DNA from: an uncultured Campylobacter sp.
Lineage (GTDB): Bacteria > Campylobacterota > Campylobacteria > Campylobacterales > Campylobacteraceae
Reading direction: 5' to 3'
Length of the DNA stretch: 64,000 nucleotides
Assembly: GCF_944323605.1 (NCBI RefSeq)
Contig: NZ_CALUTC010000007.1
Span: forward strand, 1-64,000
Position numbers and translations under genes: made by a program. Each line of letters begins with the position of its first letter. Within the stretch, counting starts at the first letter, position 1. Positions 37,073 to 47,450 of this stretch are shown here, piece after piece. The notes beneath the pieces were generated by a model that saw only the letters and a list, made by a program, of their open reading frames with translations, searched no databases and was not told the origin of the DNA.

Positions 37073-39510
37073 TGTCTTATAATGCAAAAGAGATTGAAAA
37101 AAAATGGCAAGAAATTTGGAAAAATGAAGATTATTTCGAGCCAAAAGATGATTACAAGCTAGAAAAAAAATACATACTGTCTATGTTTCCTTACCCAAGT
37201 GGTAGAATTCATATGGGACACGTTAGAAATTACAGCATAAGCGATGCTCTAGCTAGGTATTATAGAAAAAAATCCTTTAACGTGCTACATCCTATAGGCT
37301 TTGATAGCTTTGGTATGCCTGCTGAAAATGCAGCTATCAAACATAAAATTCACCCAAAAAAATGGACTTATGAAAATATAGACTATATGAAAAATGAGCT
37401 TTTTTCTTTAGGTTTTTCTTTCTCAAGAAAGAGAATGCTAGCTACTTCAGACCCAATTTACACTAAATTTGAGCAAGAATTTTTTATAAAAATGTATGAA
37501 AAAGGGCTTATATATACCAAAGAAGCTACTGTGAATTGGTGTGAAAATGATAAAACTGTTTTAGCTAATGAGCAAGTTGAAGATGGAAAATGCTGGAGAT
37601 GTGGGAATGAAGTAATTCAAAAAAAAATGCCTGGTTATTATGTAAAAATAACATCTTATGCAAAAGAGCTTTTAGATGATTTAAAAAAATTACAAGACAA
37701 ATGGCCAAATCAGGTTTTAACAATGCAAGAAAATTGGATAGGGCAGAGTTTTGGCTTAGAATTTTCTTTTAAGCTTGATGATAGCATAGAGCTTGATACA
37801 AAGAGTTTTGAGGTTTTTACAACTAGAGCAGATACGATTTATGGAGTTAGTTATGTAGCCATTGCACCAGAACACAAGATAGTAAATGAGCTTATTGACA
37901 AAAAACTTATAGACGAAGAGCTTATAACAAATATAAAAGCTATGCAAAATCAAAGCCCAAAAGAAAGACAAAGTGATGAAAAGAAGGGTTATTTTTTGAA
38001 TCTTTATGCTATTCATCCTCTTAGCAATGAAAAAATTCCAGTTTGGGTAGCGAATTTTGTTTTGATTGATTATGGAAGTGGAGCTGTTATGTCAGTCCCT
38101 GCACACGATGAAAGAGATTTTGATTTTGCTAAGAAATACAAACTTCCTATAAAACAGGTTATACAAAATAACGGCGAAGCAATCAACGATAAGCCCTATT
38201 CAGATAAATCAGGCATTTTGATAAATAGCGATGAATTTAATGGACTTGATTGTAATGAAGCTAGAGAAAAAATTATCCATAAATTTGAAACCTTGTCTAT
38301 TGGCAAGAAAGTTGTAAATTATAAAATAAGGGATTGGGGTGTTTCTAGACAAAGGTATTGGGGAGCTGCTATACCTATGATAAGGTGCGAAAAGTGTGGC
38401 ATAGTTCCTTGCGAACTTTCATCTTTGCCTATAACATTGCCAGATGATGTTGAGATTACAGGAGAAGGAAACCCACTTGAAAAGCACCCAACTTGGAAGG
38501 ACTGTATTTGTCCTAAGTGCAAACAAAAAGCCATTAGAGAATGCGATACTTTGGATACATTTTTTCAAAGTTCTTGGTATTATGCTAGATTCGCAAGTGA
38601 TGAAAAAACTTGGAATGAAAAGGCTTTTGATGAAAAAAGTGTTTCTTACTGGTTAAATGTGGATCAATATATAGGCGGTATAGAACACGCTATACTTCAT
38701 TTGCTTTATGCTAGATTTTTTCAAAAAGCTTTAAGAGATATGTCATATTTGCGAGATGATGAGCCTTTTGCTAGACTTTTAACTCAAGGTATGGTTATAA
38801 AAGATGGTGCAAAAATGAGCAAATCAAAAGGAAATGTTGTAGATCCTGATGATATTATCAATAAATATGGAGCCGATACAGCAAGGCTTTTTATCCTTTT
38901 TGCAGCACCACCTGCAAAGGAACTTGAATGGAATGATGACGCCTTAGAAGGTTCTTATAAATTTATAAATAGACTATATGAAAGAGCTTTAAGAGTATCT
39001 AAAAATGCTAGTTTAGATATAGTTCAAAACGAGCTTAGCAAAGAAGAAAAATATGCTAGATTAAAGGTTTATGAAGCACTTAAAAAATCATATGAAGTAT
39101 ATGAAAAAACTTTCGCTTTCAACACTTTAATAGCAGCGTGTATGGAAGCTTTAAATGCTTTAAATACTGTCGATAATGATAGTTTAAATAAAGAAGCTTT
39201 TTATATTATATTAAATATATTAGAGCCTATAATACCGCATGTTTGCTTTGAGTTAAGTCAAAAACTTTTTGATTTAGAAAATTTTAAAAAAGAATTAGTC
39301 TTAAAAGATGAGGTATTTACAAAGGATACTATAAATTTAGCAGTAAGTGTAAATGGCAAAAAAAGAGCTGAAATAGAGCTTTCATCTTCAAGTTCTAAGG
39401 ATGAGATCATTGATTTAGCTAAACAAGCGGTTTCAAAATGGCTTGTAGATAAGAGCATAGTAAAAGAAATATATATAGAAAAAAAGCTTGTTAATTTGGT
39501 AGTTAAATGA
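37072..39510 (+). CDS. leuS: Leucyl-tRNA synthetase
   Basis: The 812-residue class I synthetase charges tRNA-Leu. HIGH motif: [10 protein letters not shown] near residue 44. KMSKS motif: [16 protein letters not shown]. The editing domain carries [11 protein letters not shown]. Zinc-type cysteine pairs (CWRCGNE and CEKCGIV...CPKC) are present. Its stop overlaps the lptE start (ATGA), so it is part of the secDF operon. Confidence 0.97.
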   Translation: MSYNAKEIEKKWQEIWKNEDYFEPKDDYKLEKKYILSMFPYPSGRIHMGHVRNYSISDALARYYRKKSFNVLHPIGFDSFGMPAENAAIKHKIHPKKWTYENIDYMKNELFSLGFSFSRKRMLATSDPIYTKFEQEFFIKMYEKGLIYTKEATVNWCENDKTVLANEQVEDGKCWRCGNEVIQKKMPGYYVKITSYAKELLDDLKKLQDKWPNQVLTMQENWIGQSFGLEFSFKLDDSIELDTKSFEVFTTRADTIYGVSYVAIAPEHKIVNELIDKKLIDEELITNIKAMQNQSPKERQSDEKKGYFLNLYAIHPLSNEKIPVWVANFVLIDYGSGAVMSVPAHDERDFDFAKKYKLPIKQVIQNNGEAINDKPYSDKSGILINSDEFNGLDCNEAREKIIHKFETLSIGKKVVNYKIRDWGVSRQRYWGAAIPMIRCEKCGIVPCELSSLPITLPDDVEITGEGNPLEKHPTWKDCICPKCKQKAIRECDTLDTFFQSSWYYARFASDEKTWNEKAFDEKSVSYWLNVDQYIGGIEHAILHLLYARFFQKALRDMSYLRDDEPFARLLTQGMVIKDGAKMSKSKGNVVDPDDIINKYGADTARLFILFAAPPAKELEWNDDALEGSYKFINRLYERALRVSKNASLDIVQNELSKEEKYARLKVYEALKKSYEVYEKTFAFNTLIAACMEALNALNTVDNDSLNKEAFYIILNILEPIIPHVCFELSQKLFDLENFKKELVLKDEVFTKDTINLAVSVNGKKRAEIELSSSSSKDEIIDLAKQAVSKWLVDKSIVKEIYIEKKLVNLVVK

Positions 39511-40016
39511 AGTTTTTATTATTAGCATTAACACTATTTTTTTGTGCTTGTGGCTATATACCTACAAGTAAAATGGCTGATAATGTATTTCAGGATAATA
39601 TTTATTTAGAGGTTGATATATCTGTTAAAGATCCGAAAAATAGCGTATTTGTGGTCGATGCAGTTAGAGACGTGTTGATAAATAAATTTGATAAAAATCC
39701 TGTTGAAAAAAGCAAAGCTGAAGATTTTATGTATGTTAAGGTTGGAAATTTAGATTTTCAACCGATAATTTATGATGAAAATGGCTATGTTGTAGCCTAT
39801 AGAGTTAAATTATACTTGGAATTTAACATAGAATTAAAAAATGGCTTAAATGATACTATAAGAACTAGTGGTGATTATGACTTTGATATATTGCCAAACA
39901 GCGTTATAAGTGATAATGTGAGATATGAAGCTATAAGATCGGCTTCAGAAGAAGCTTTTGATGAATTTGTTTCTATTATAGCTATGAGAGGGCTTTCGTA
40001 TGACAAAGGTAAGTGA
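39507..40016 (+). CDS. lptE: LPS-assembly lipoprotein LptE (putative)
   Basis: The 169-residue lipoprotein has a short signal peptide ([17 protein letters not shown]), Cys15 being the probable lipidation site. The mature domain has alternating strands and ends with a long helix ([20 protein letters not shown]), consistent with LptE, the plug of the LptD outer-membrane translocon. Identity relies on size, fold pattern and its recalled place after leuS in C. jejuni (Cj1090c). It overlaps the next gene by 17 bases. Confidence 0.75.
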   Translation: MKFLLLALTLFFCACGYIPTSKMADNVFQDNIYLEVDISVKDPKNSVFVVDAVRDVLINKFDKNPVEKSKAEDFMYVKVGNLDFQPIIYDENGYVVAYRVKLYLEFNIELKNGLNDTIRTSGDYDFDILPNSVISDNVRYEAIRSASEEAFDEFVSIIAMRGLSYDKGK

Positions 40017-41376
40017 AATAGCTAAACAAACCTTGCTTTTATTAAATCAAAGAGGACTTAAAGCAACTCCTGAAAACTATAGCGATGTTTTCGAGGAATT
40101 ATCCCAAGAATTAGGCTTAAGTGGTGGCTCTAAAGAAAAGCTTGATAAATACAAAGCTCTTTTAATACCTAGTTATCAAGAAGAAGTAAATAAAAGAGGT
40201 GTAAAAAATTTAGATGAGCTTATAAGCTTTTTAATATCTAGCCTAAATAGAAAAAACATAGATAAAGCGAAAGAATTTTTCGAACTTTTAGAATCAGTTT
40301 TTAATGCTTTAGTAGTAAGCAAAGATAAAAAAGTTAGGGATTTAGCTTCATCTTCAAATTCTGCTTTATTAAGGACTACTGATTCTAGGGCTATTTTTTT
40401 ACTTACTAAAAAATGGCAAGATTTTGCTGAAAAATATGAAGATTTAGAGCTTGATGAAGAGCTTAGAAAATACGGCATTAAAAACGACGAATTTAAAGGA
40501 ACTATTAAAAAACTTTTATTTGAGCTTGAGCAAAGATCCTTTGAAAGGTTTGCAAAGCTTATATCTATGTGTTTGCCACCTTCTTTAAGCAAAAATGAAA
40601 ATATAGAAAAATTTTCTAAAAATATCATAGAAAAACCTTATCTTTTGGCTAAGAAACAAGATTGCGATGAATTTGAAAATGAATTGTTTGAAATGGTTAA
40701 TAAAAGAATTAATAGCGATTTAAATTTCACTCAAAGATATCTAAGTTTTTTTAACCAAAATCTACAAAAGTTAAATAAGCTCTTAGATTCTCTTAGCTCG
40801 CTAAACAAAACAAATGTTGATTTTATAAACAAACTTGAAAAAGATAAGCAAGGAAATATTAGCTTAAGTTTTGATGATTTAAAATCAAAATTTATATCTT
40901 TAAACGATAAAATGAATGCTATGTTCTCCCAAATTAAAGAAATGGGTGACGATAAAAAAATACAAGATTGGACGCTTCAAAAACAAATTTTAAAAATGGA
41001 TGAAAATTTTATACAGGAAAAAATAAATTATGCTCTTTGTATCTTTACTGTTAGTAATTATAGATATATAATGGAAAAATACGGACTTTCAAGCCTAAAT
41101 GAAATTTTACTTCGTTTTAAGAAATTTTTGAAAGATAAATGTGCGGATAAAGATGAACTGTGGATACTAGATGAAAAATCTTATCTTTTGATACTTAATG
41201 ATATAGAATACGAAAAATTAATTTCTTTCGTTCAAGACTGCTATACTGTTATTGAAAATTTTAGATTTATTTACAAGCAAGACATAGTCAAACCAGTAGT
41301 AAATACATTTTTTATGGATAAATCTAGCTATCCACATTTAAATATTCTTGATGAGCTTTTAAAGAAGTTAGATTGA
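40000..41376 (+). CDS. Uncharacterised protein with degenerate GGDEF-like C-terminus
   Basis: The 458-residue soluble protein starts with TLLLLNQRGLKATPENYSDV, the N-terminal block common in diguanylate cyclases (xTPENYxxxF). A long helical region (60-325) follows. The C-terminus (about 335-458) follows the GGDEF fold pattern: YALCIFTVSNYRYIMEKYG, then ILLRFKKFLKD, then LWILDEKSYLLILND. The GGDEF signature is replaced by LDEKS and the metal-binding Asp of the first strand is not evident. It is therefore probably catalytically dead, a c-di-GMP/GTP sensor or structural remnant. Occupies the recalled place of Cj1089c, between lptE and folC. Confidence 0.65.
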   Translation: MTKVSEIAKQTLLLLNQRGLKATPENYSDVFEELSQELGLSGGSKEKLDKYKALLIPSYQEEVNKRGVKNLDELISFLISSLNRKNIDKAKEFFELLESVFNALVVSKDKKVRDLASSSNSALLRTTDSRAIFLLTKKWQDFAEKYEDLELDEELRKYGIKNDEFKGTIKKLLFELEQRSFERFAKLISMCLPPSLSKNENIEKFSKNIIEKPYLLAKKQDCDEFENELFEMVNKRINSDLNFTQRYLSFFNQNLQKLNKLLDSLSSLNKTNVDFINKLEKDKQGNISLSFDDLKSKFISLNDKMNAMFSQIKEMGDDKKIQDWTLQKQILKMDENFIQEKINYALCIFTVSNYRYIMEKYGLSSLNEILLRFKKFLKDKCADKDELWILDEKSYLLILNDIEYEKLISFVQDCYTVIENFRFIYKQDIVKPVVNTFFMDKSSYPHLNILDELLKKLD

Positions 41377-42527
41377 TGTCTTTTAAAGAATTTTTAGAAA
41401 GAAAAACCCAATTTTACAGCGGTATAGATAGATTCCGTGCCTTTAGATTATTTGAAAAATACAAAAAAAATCTTGATTTTAAGCAAAATGTTTTTCATAT
41501 AGTTGGGACAAATGGAAAAGGTAGCACAGGTAGATTTATAACACAAATTCTAGAAAAATTAAATTTTAAAGTAGGACATTTTACAAGCCCGCATATATTT
41601 AAATTTAATGAGAGATTTTATTTAAATTCTGATATATCAAGTGATGAGCTTTTGCAAGATACGCATAATGAGCTTTTTAGTATAATGAAAGATGATTTAG
41701 AAAAACTTTCTTATTTTGAGTATTCAAATTTTCTAGCAGCCCTTATGTTTAAAGAATGCGATTTTGTAGTGCTTGAAGCCGGGCTTGGAGGAGAATACGA
41801 CAGCACCTCCTTGTTTAAAAGAGATGTTTCTGTATTTACGAGTATATCTTTAGACCACACCGATATATTAGGAGATAATTTGCTTGATATAGCAAGAACG
41901 AAGCTTAAAACTATGGCAAAAAAAGCTTCCATATACAAAGAGCAAAAAAAAGATGTTTTGGATATGGCAAAAAAGATAGCATTTTTAAAAGAAAGTGAAT
42001 TAAAAATTTCAAATTTAGACCCAATTTTTAAAAAATACATAGAATTTTACATAAAAAAATACGCAGTTCCAAAATTCTTAGAAAATAATTTAAGCCTAGC
42101 TCTTAGTTCTTTATCTTTTTATTTTTCTCAAAACGAACTTATAAATGCTTTACAAAATTTAGATAAGTTAAAATTAAAAGCTAGATGTGAAAAAATAAAT
42201 GACAATATCTATGTAGATGTGGGACATAATGAAGATGCGGCTAGAGTTATTTGTGATTTTTTTAGGGGAAAGAAGCTAAATTTAATATACAATTCTTTTT
42301 TAGATAAAAATATTTTTTCTATATTAAGCATTTTAAAACCTATAATTGATAAAATTATGGTTTATGATTATAAAAGTGAAAGAAAACTAGCTACTAAAGA
42401 GATAGCTAGCTTAGCTAAACAACTTGATATACCTTGTCAGGATTTTGATTATATAAAAGAAGATGAGCAGTATCTTGTTTTTGGCTCTTTCGTTTTAGTA
42501 GAACAGTTTTTGAAAGGTAGTCTTTGA
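41376..42527 (+). CDS. folC: Folylpolyglutamate synthase / dihydrofolate synthase
   Basis: The 383-residue Mur-ligase-family enzyme adds glutamate to dihydropteroate and folates. ATP-binding loop FHIVGTNGKGSTGRF (near residue 40), metal/substrate motifs EAGLGGEYDST and SLDHTDILGD, and the C-terminal ligase domain with DVGHNEDA are visible. An in-frame TTG precedes the ATG at 41376. The stop overlaps the next start (TTGA). Confidence 0.94.
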   Translation: MSFKEFLERKTQFYSGIDRFRAFRLFEKYKKNLDFKQNVFHIVGTNGKGSTGRFITQILEKLNFKVGHFTSPHIFKFNERFYLNSDISSDELLQDTHNELFSIMKDDLEKLSYFEYSNFLAALMFKECDFVVLEAGLGGEYDSTSLFKRDVSVFTSISLDHTDILGDNLLDIARTKLKTMAKKASIYKEQKKDVLDMAKKIAFLKESELKISNLDPIFKKYIEFYIKKYAVPKFLENNLSLALSSLSFYFSQNELINALQNLDKLKLKARCEKINDNIYVDVGHNEDAARVICDFFRGKKLNLIYNSFLDKNIFSILSILKPIIDKIMVYDYKSERKLATKEIASLAKQLDIPCQDFDYIKEDEQYLVFGSFVLVEQFLKGSL

Positions 42528-43432
42528 TAAAACATAAAAGACTTTTAAATAAATTTACGATAACAATAACAGATATAAATGGTTCTAGACATTTTTATCT
42601 AAGTCAAATAGTTAAAAAAATAGCTCTTTATGTAGCTTCTTTTATAGTATTTGTTCTTGTTGCTTCTATTCTTTATATAAAATACTTGGATAACAAAGTA
42701 GATGAGCTTACAAAAAAAGAAGAAGAGCTTTTACAAAGAAGCAAAGAGCTTGTTTCTAAAAATGAGAATATGCAAAAGAGCTTATCTGAAAAAGCTGAAG
42801 AATATGCTTCCATAGAAAGCAAATTAGCAGACTTTGAAGAACAGTTAGGACTAAATGTAGATAGAAAATTAAGTCTAACAGAAAGAATGGACAAGCTAAA
42901 TTTGACAAATGAGCAACAAATTGGCGTTTTAATGCAAATTCCAAATGGTTGGCCTATTAAAAATGCAGGTGTTTCTGGTGATTACGGTTGGAGACAACAC
43001 CCAGTTTTAAGTAGAAGAGAATTTCACGCTGGTATAGATTTAAGAGCTACTGAAGGCACTCCCGTCTATGCACCTGCTAATGGTGTGGTTGAATTTTCAG
43101 GTTGGAATAATAATGGTTATGGATATACTGTAGTTTTGCTCCATAATTACGGTTTTAAAACTGTTTATGCACATTTAGAAAGAAGGCAAGTGGTTCAGGC
43201 AGGTCAGTTTGTAAAAAAGGGGCAGCACATAGCGTATTCTGGAAATACAGGTATGTCAACAGGACCACATTTGCACTATGAGGTTCGTTTTATTAATAAA
43301 ACCTTAGAGCCTCTTTATTTTATGAATTTAACTAGATCAAATATGGATAAATTTTTTAAACAAGAAAGGAGAATTCCATGGCAATCTTTAATAAATCTAA
43401 TGTCGACTCAGGCATCTCAGAAACAACGGTAA
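42524..43432 (+). CDS. pgp3: M23 (LytM) peptidoglycan endopeptidase, cell-shape type
   Basis: The 302-residue protein has a membrane helix (about 33-53), a periplasmic coiled coil (58-110) and an M23 domain (about 150-275). Zinc ligands: His168 and Asp172 in HAGID, and His251 in HLH; His217 and His249 are the other active-site histidines. In C. jejuni the corresponding enzyme (Pgp3, Cj1087c as I recall) trims peptide cross-links and is needed for the helical rod shape. It starts with TTG at 42524 overlapping the folC stop, and it overlaps the bactofilin gene by 55 bases, as do csd1 and ccmA in Helicobacter. Confidence 0.88.
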   Translation: MIKHKRLLNKFTITITDINGSRHFYLSQIVKKIALYVASFIVFVLVASILYIKYLDNKVDELTKKEEELLQRSKELVSKNENMQKSLSEKAEEYASIESKLADFEEQLGLNVDRKLSLTERMDKLNLTNEQQIGVLMQIPNGWPIKNAGVSGDYGWRQHPVLSRREFHAGIDLRATEGTPVYAPANGVVEFSGWNNNGYGYTVVLLHNYGFKTVYAHLERRQVVQAGQFVKKGQHIAYSGNTGMSTGPHLHYEVRFINKTLEPLYFMNLTRSNMDKFFKQERRIPWQSLINLMSTQASQKQR

Positions 43433-43764
43433 TATCATCTGGTGCTAGGATAGAAGGTCAGTTTTATTTTAATTCTATACTTCATTTAGATGGTGAAATA
43501 AGTGGTGTAGTGCAGTCTCAATCTGTAGTTATAATAGGCAAAACAGGCACATTAAAAGGACAGCTAAATGCTGAAAAAGTAGTTGTTAACGGTATATTTG
43601 AAGGAGAGCTAAGTGCTGATAGTTTAGAGATATTAGCTGGTGGGCTTGTTAATGGCAATATAAGCATAAATCAAATAGCCATAGAAAATGGTGGCAAATT
43701 TATAGGAAATTCTAGCTTTAAAGATGGAGTAGGGAGTATAAATTTAATAGAAAACAATAACTAA
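43378..43764 (+). CDS. Bactofilin (CcmA-like cytoskeletal protein)
   Basis: The 128-residue protein is built almost entirely of the bactofilin right-handed beta-helix: repeated short strands with hydrophobic/Gly alternation such as ISGVVQSQSVVIIGKTGTLK and VNGIFEGELSADSLEILAGG. It polymerises without nucleotide and in Helicobacter (CcmA) guides M23 peptidases that set helical curvature. The ATG at 43378 is preceded by AGGAG and lies inside the M23 peptidase gene, implying tight co-expression with its probable partner. Confidence 0.92.
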   Translation: MAIFNKSNVDSGISETTVISSGARIEGQFYFNSILHLDGEISGVVQSQSVVIIGKTGTLKGQLNAEKVVVNGIFEGELSADSLEILAGGLVNGNISINQIAIENGGKFIGNSSFKDGVGSINLIENNN

Positions 43765-43765
43765 A

Positions 43766-46708
43766 ATGCAGGCAAAACTTTACGAATTTTTGCAAAAAAA
43801 ATCTCCTTCCTTGTTGCTTTGTGAAGATGATAAGGAGGCTGATTTACTCTCTCAAGTAACTGAATTTTTAGGCTTTAAAAGTTTTGTTTTACCTGATTTT
43901 AGAGCCTATGAAAATGATGATTTAAGACCATTTTTAAAAGAGCTTCTTGAGATTTGTAAAATTCTTTATGAGTATCACAAATGTAGTGAAAAGAAAATTC
44001 TCATATCTCCTATAAAAACTGTGCTAAATAAATTACCTTCTAAAAGGCACTTAAATTCACTTATTATAGATAAAAATAAAAAATTCGACATAGAAAGTCT
44101 TAAAAACGAACTATTGTTAATGGCTTATGAGTGCGTTGATATAGTTCAAGAAAAAGCTGAATTTTCTATCCGTGCGGATGTTGTAGATATTTTTGGAATT
44201 AGCGATGATAATCCCATTAGAATTTTGTTTTTTGAAAATGAGATTGAAAGTATTAGGTATTTTGATGTAAATACACAAAAATCATTTCCAACAGAGCTTG
44301 ACTTTGTGGAATTATGTCCATTTTTAGCACATTTTACTAAAGATTCTTATGATGATTTGCAAGATAAACTTAAGCATTTAAACTCTAATGCCCTTTCAAA
44401 CGATATTAACTCTCTTGCTTTTTGGTGTGTAGATGATTTTGAGGATTATTTAAAGCTTGATTTTTACTGTATAAAAACTTTTAATCAAGATGAATTTACA
44501 AAAGACATAAGCATAATAAATTCTAAGCTCATTCCCCAAGCAAAGCATTATAAGGATTTGGATACAACATATAGCAAGGATTTTTTTGCTTTTCATAAAG
44601 ATAAAAAAATAACACTATTAGCAAGAAATGAAGCCTTATTAAATGAATTAGATATTTCCAATATCACTTATATAAAAAGTCCTCTTAGAGTAAATATTAT
44701 AGGCGATAAAGATATTATTGCCTCCCTTAATAAAAAGCAAAAAATTAAACGAATTCCTAAGTCTAGCTTGATTGTTGATGAGCTTAAAAAGGGTGATTTT
44801 ATAGTTCATCAAAATTACGGCATAGGTAAATTTGTGGGTCTTGAAATGATAACTGTGGCAGGGGTTAAAAAAGATTTTGTTAGTCTGCTTTATCAAAACG
44901 ATGATAAACTTTTACTTCCCGTTGAAAATTTGTATCTTATAGATAAGTATATAAGTTCAAACTCTAGTATCCCTAGCCTTGATAAGCTCGGTAAAAATAC
45001 TTTTATAAAATTAAAAGAAAAACTACGCGTAAAACTTTTTGCTATAGCTTCACAGATAGTTTCTATGGCGGCAAAAAGGGCTTTAATAAAAGCAAAAGAT
45101 ATAAAGATAAATTTAGAGGAACTTTTAATTTTCGAGCATAGTGCAAATTTCACATACACAAAAGATCAGGCAACGGTTTGCAAGGAAATAAGGCAAGATT
45201 TTATGAGTGCTAGAGTTATGGATAGGCTATTAAGCGGAGACGTTGGCTTTGGAAAAACAGAGGTTGCTATGAATGCTGTATTTTCTGTAGTTAAAAGTGG
45301 TTATAGCTCTTTTTTTTTCGTGCCAACTACTCTTTTATCTCATCAGCACTATAAAACAGCTAAAAAGCGTTTGAATCCTTTTGGCATAGAGGTTTTTAAG
45401 CTAGATAGATTTACAAGCACAAAGGATAAAAAGATAATACTTGATAAATTAGCCAAAAATGAGGCTTGTTTAGTGATAGGAACGCATTCTTTATTATCTG
45501 TTAGTTGTGAAAATTTAGCACTTATCATAATAGATGAGGAACATAAATTTGGGGTTAAACAAAAAGAAAAATTAAAAGAATTCTCACAAAATTCTCATAT
45601 ACTTTCTATGTCCGCCACTCCAATACCAAGAAGCTTAAATCAGGCTTTAAGCTCTATAAAATCATATAGTGTTTTACAGACTCCACCAAATGATAGATTA
45701 GATGTTAGAACCTTTGTAAAAGAATACGATGAAGCACTTATAAAAGAGGCTATTTCAAGAGAATTAAGAAGAGCTGGACAAATTTTTTATATACACAATC
45801 ACATAGCAAGCATAGAAGCTTGTAAAAAAAAGCTTTTGGCACTTTTTCCTAATCTTAAAATTCTAATACTTCATTCTAAGGTCGATTCAAAAACCACAGA
45901 AGAAGAGATGATAAAATTTGAAGAAAAAGAATACGATTTATTGCTTTGCACGAGCATAGTTGAAAGCGGTATAGATTTGGCAAATGTAAATACAATAATA
46001 GTAGAAAATTCCCAGTGTTTTGGTATGGCTGATTTACACCAATTAAGAGGCAGGGTTGGCAGAAGTGATAGACAGGGTTATTGTTACTTTTTGATAGAAG
46101 ATAAAAAAGCTTTAAAAGATGATGCCATAAAAAGATTAAATTCATTACAAAGCAATTCTTTTTTAGGGGCAGGTTCTATTTTAGCTTATCACGATTTAGA
46201 AATTCGAGGAGGAGGGAATTTGCTAGGAGTAGATCAAAGCGGACATATAGAGCAAATTGGCTACAGTCTTTATCTTAAGATGTTAGAAGATGAGATAAAT
46301 ATTCTTAGCAAAGGAAAAGAGCTAGATATAGAAGATACAGAATTAAAATTAAATGTAAATGCTTTTTTAAATGAGGAGCTTATAAGCGAAGATAGATTAA
46401 GGTTGGAGCTTTACAGAAGACTTAGTAAATGTAAAAATGTAAATGATGTATATGAAATATCTGGAGAAATAGAAGACAGATTCGGTAAGCTTGATAGATA
46501 TACAAAAAATTTTTTAAATCTTATAAATATAAAAATTTTGGCTAACGATAAATTTAAGCTAATAAGCTCATATGAAGCAAATATACAGCTAGTTAAAAGA
46601 GATGAAAGCAAAGAAGTTATAAAAGCAAGTAGTGCAGATGATGAAGAAATCATTGCTTGTATATTGCAAAGACTTAGAAAGGAAGAAAATGGACTGGCAA
46701 AGGTATGA
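43766..46708 (+). CDS. mfd: Transcription-repair coupling factor
   Basis: The 980-residue Mfd displaces RNA polymerase stalled at lesions and recruits UvrA. The N-terminal UvrB-like part is followed by the RNAP-interaction domain (about 330-400, KGDFIVHQNYGIGKFVGLE). The RecG-like helicase core has DVGFGKTEVAM (Walker A), IIDEEHKFG (DEEH box) and LHQLRGRVGRSDRQGYCYF. The TRCF C-terminal domain ends the protein. It is somewhat shorter than E. coli Mfd (about 1150) mainly in the N-terminal half. A T9 run (45310-45318) falls in its coding region. Confidence 0.97.
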   Translation: MQAKLYEFLQKKSPSLLLCEDDKEADLLSQVTEFLGFKSFVLPDFRAYENDDLRPFLKELLEICKILYEYHKCSEKKILISPIKTVLNKLPSKRHLNSLIIDKNKKFDIESLKNELLLMAYECVDIVQEKAEFSIRADVVDIFGISDDNPIRILFFENEIESIRYFDVNTQKSFPTELDFVELCPFLAHFTKDSYDDLQDKLKHLNSNALSNDINSLAFWCVDDFEDYLKLDFYCIKTFNQDEFTKDISIINSKLIPQAKHYKDLDTTYSKDFFAFHKDKKITLLARNEALLNELDISNITYIKSPLRVNIIGDKDIIASLNKKQKIKRIPKSSLIVDELKKGDFIVHQNYGIGKFVGLEMITVAGVKKDFVSLLYQNDDKLLLPVENLYLIDKYISSNSSIPSLDKLGKNTFIKLKEKLRVKLFAIASQIVSMAAKRALIKAKDIKINLEELLIFEHSANFTYTKDQATVCKEIRQDFMSARVMDRLLSGDVGFGKTEVAMNAVFSVVKSGYSSFFFVPTTLLSHQHYKTAKKRLNPFGIEVFKLDRFTSTKDKKIILDKLAKNEACLVIGTHSLLSVSCENLALIIIDEEHKFGVKQKEKLKEFSQNSHILSMSATPIPRSLNQALSSIKSYSVLQTPPNDRLDVRTFVKEYDEALIKEAISRELRRAGQIFYIHNHIASIEACKKKLLALFPNLKILILHSKVDSKTTEEEMIKFEEKEYDLLLCTSIVESGIDLANVNTIIVENSQCFGMADLHQLRGRVGRSDRQGYCYFLIEDKKALKDDAIKRLNSLQSNSFLGAGSILAYHDLEIRGGGNLLGVDQSGHIEQIGYSLYLKMLEDEINILSKGKELDIEDTELKLNVNAFLNEELISEDRLRLELYRRLSKCKNVNDVYEISGEIEDRFGKLDRYTKNFLNLINIKILANDKFKLISSYEANIQLVKRDESKEVIKASSADDEEIIACILQRLRKEENGLAKV

Positions 46709-47450
46709 AGCTGCTATTTTTAGAGCTAGAAAGGAAATTTTAAAGCCTGTAGATGATATAGATGAGGTTTATTTTAAAGACTTGCTTGGTCTTGAAAAGC
46801 AAAAAGAACTCATTTATCAAAATACCTTAAATTTTATAGACGATAAACCAGCACATCATACCTTGCTTTGGGGTGCAAAAGGCTGCGGAAAGTCAAGTCT
46901 TGTAAGGGCTGTTTTTTGTGAGCTAAAACACAGAGATTTAAGGCTTGTTGAAATTTCAAAAGATGATTTGCATTTTTTAGTAGATATAATAGACGATTTA
47001 AGAAAAGAAACTTATAAATTTATCATATTTTGCGATGATTTATCTTTTGAGGAAAATGACAATAGCTATAAATTTTTAAAACCGCTTTTAGACGGTAGCA
47101 TAGAAAAAATACCTAATAATATTTTGTTTTATGCCAGCTCTAACAGAAGGCATCTTGTAAAAGAAAACATAAGCGATAATGAGCAAGTAAGTATGGTAAA
47201 TGGAGAGTTGCACCTTGGAGATTTGATAGAGGAAAAGCTTTCCTTAAGTGATAGATTCGGACTTTGGATAAGTTTTTATCAAGGCTCTTTTGATGAGTAT
47301 TTAAAATTAGTTGATTTTTATTTTGAGGATTTTAAAGGAGATAGAAACGAACTTCATTCAAAAGCAAAAGAATTTTCACACTTAAGAGCATCTCGTTCGG
47401 CTAGAACTGCAAAACAGTTTTACATAGCCTTTAAGGATATTTTAAAATGA
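46689..47450 (+). CDS. DUF815-family AAA-type ATPase
   Basis: The 253-residue P-loop ATPase has Walker A WGAKGCGKSSLVRAVF (about 60-75), Walker B IIFCDDLSFE and a sensor-like YASSNRRHL. This is the DUF815 family, whose cellular role is unknown. The frame opens 19 codons earlier inside mfd; the ATG at 46689 follows GGAAG and gives MDWQRYEAAIF, the natural N-terminus. It overlaps mfd by 20 bases and the next gene by 4 (ATGA). Confidence 0.85.
   Translation: MDWQRYEAAIFRARKEILKPVDDIDEVYFKDLLGLEKQKELIYQNTLNFIDDKPAHHTLLWGAKGCGKSSLVRAVFCELKHRDLRLVEISKDDLHFLVDIIDDLRKETYKFIIFCDDLSFEENDNSYKFLKPLLDGSIEKIPNNILFYASSNRRHLVKENISDNEQVSMVNGELHLGDLIEEKLSLSDRFGLWISFYQGSFDEYLKLVDFYFEDFKGDRNELHSKAKEFSHLRASRSARTAKQFYIAFKDILK

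Noticed and set aside
45310-45318. T9 run in mfd as a phase switch
   Set aside because: Such a run is expected by chance in AT-rich coding DNA encoding Ser-Phe-Phe, and mfd is intact; no evidence of variation.
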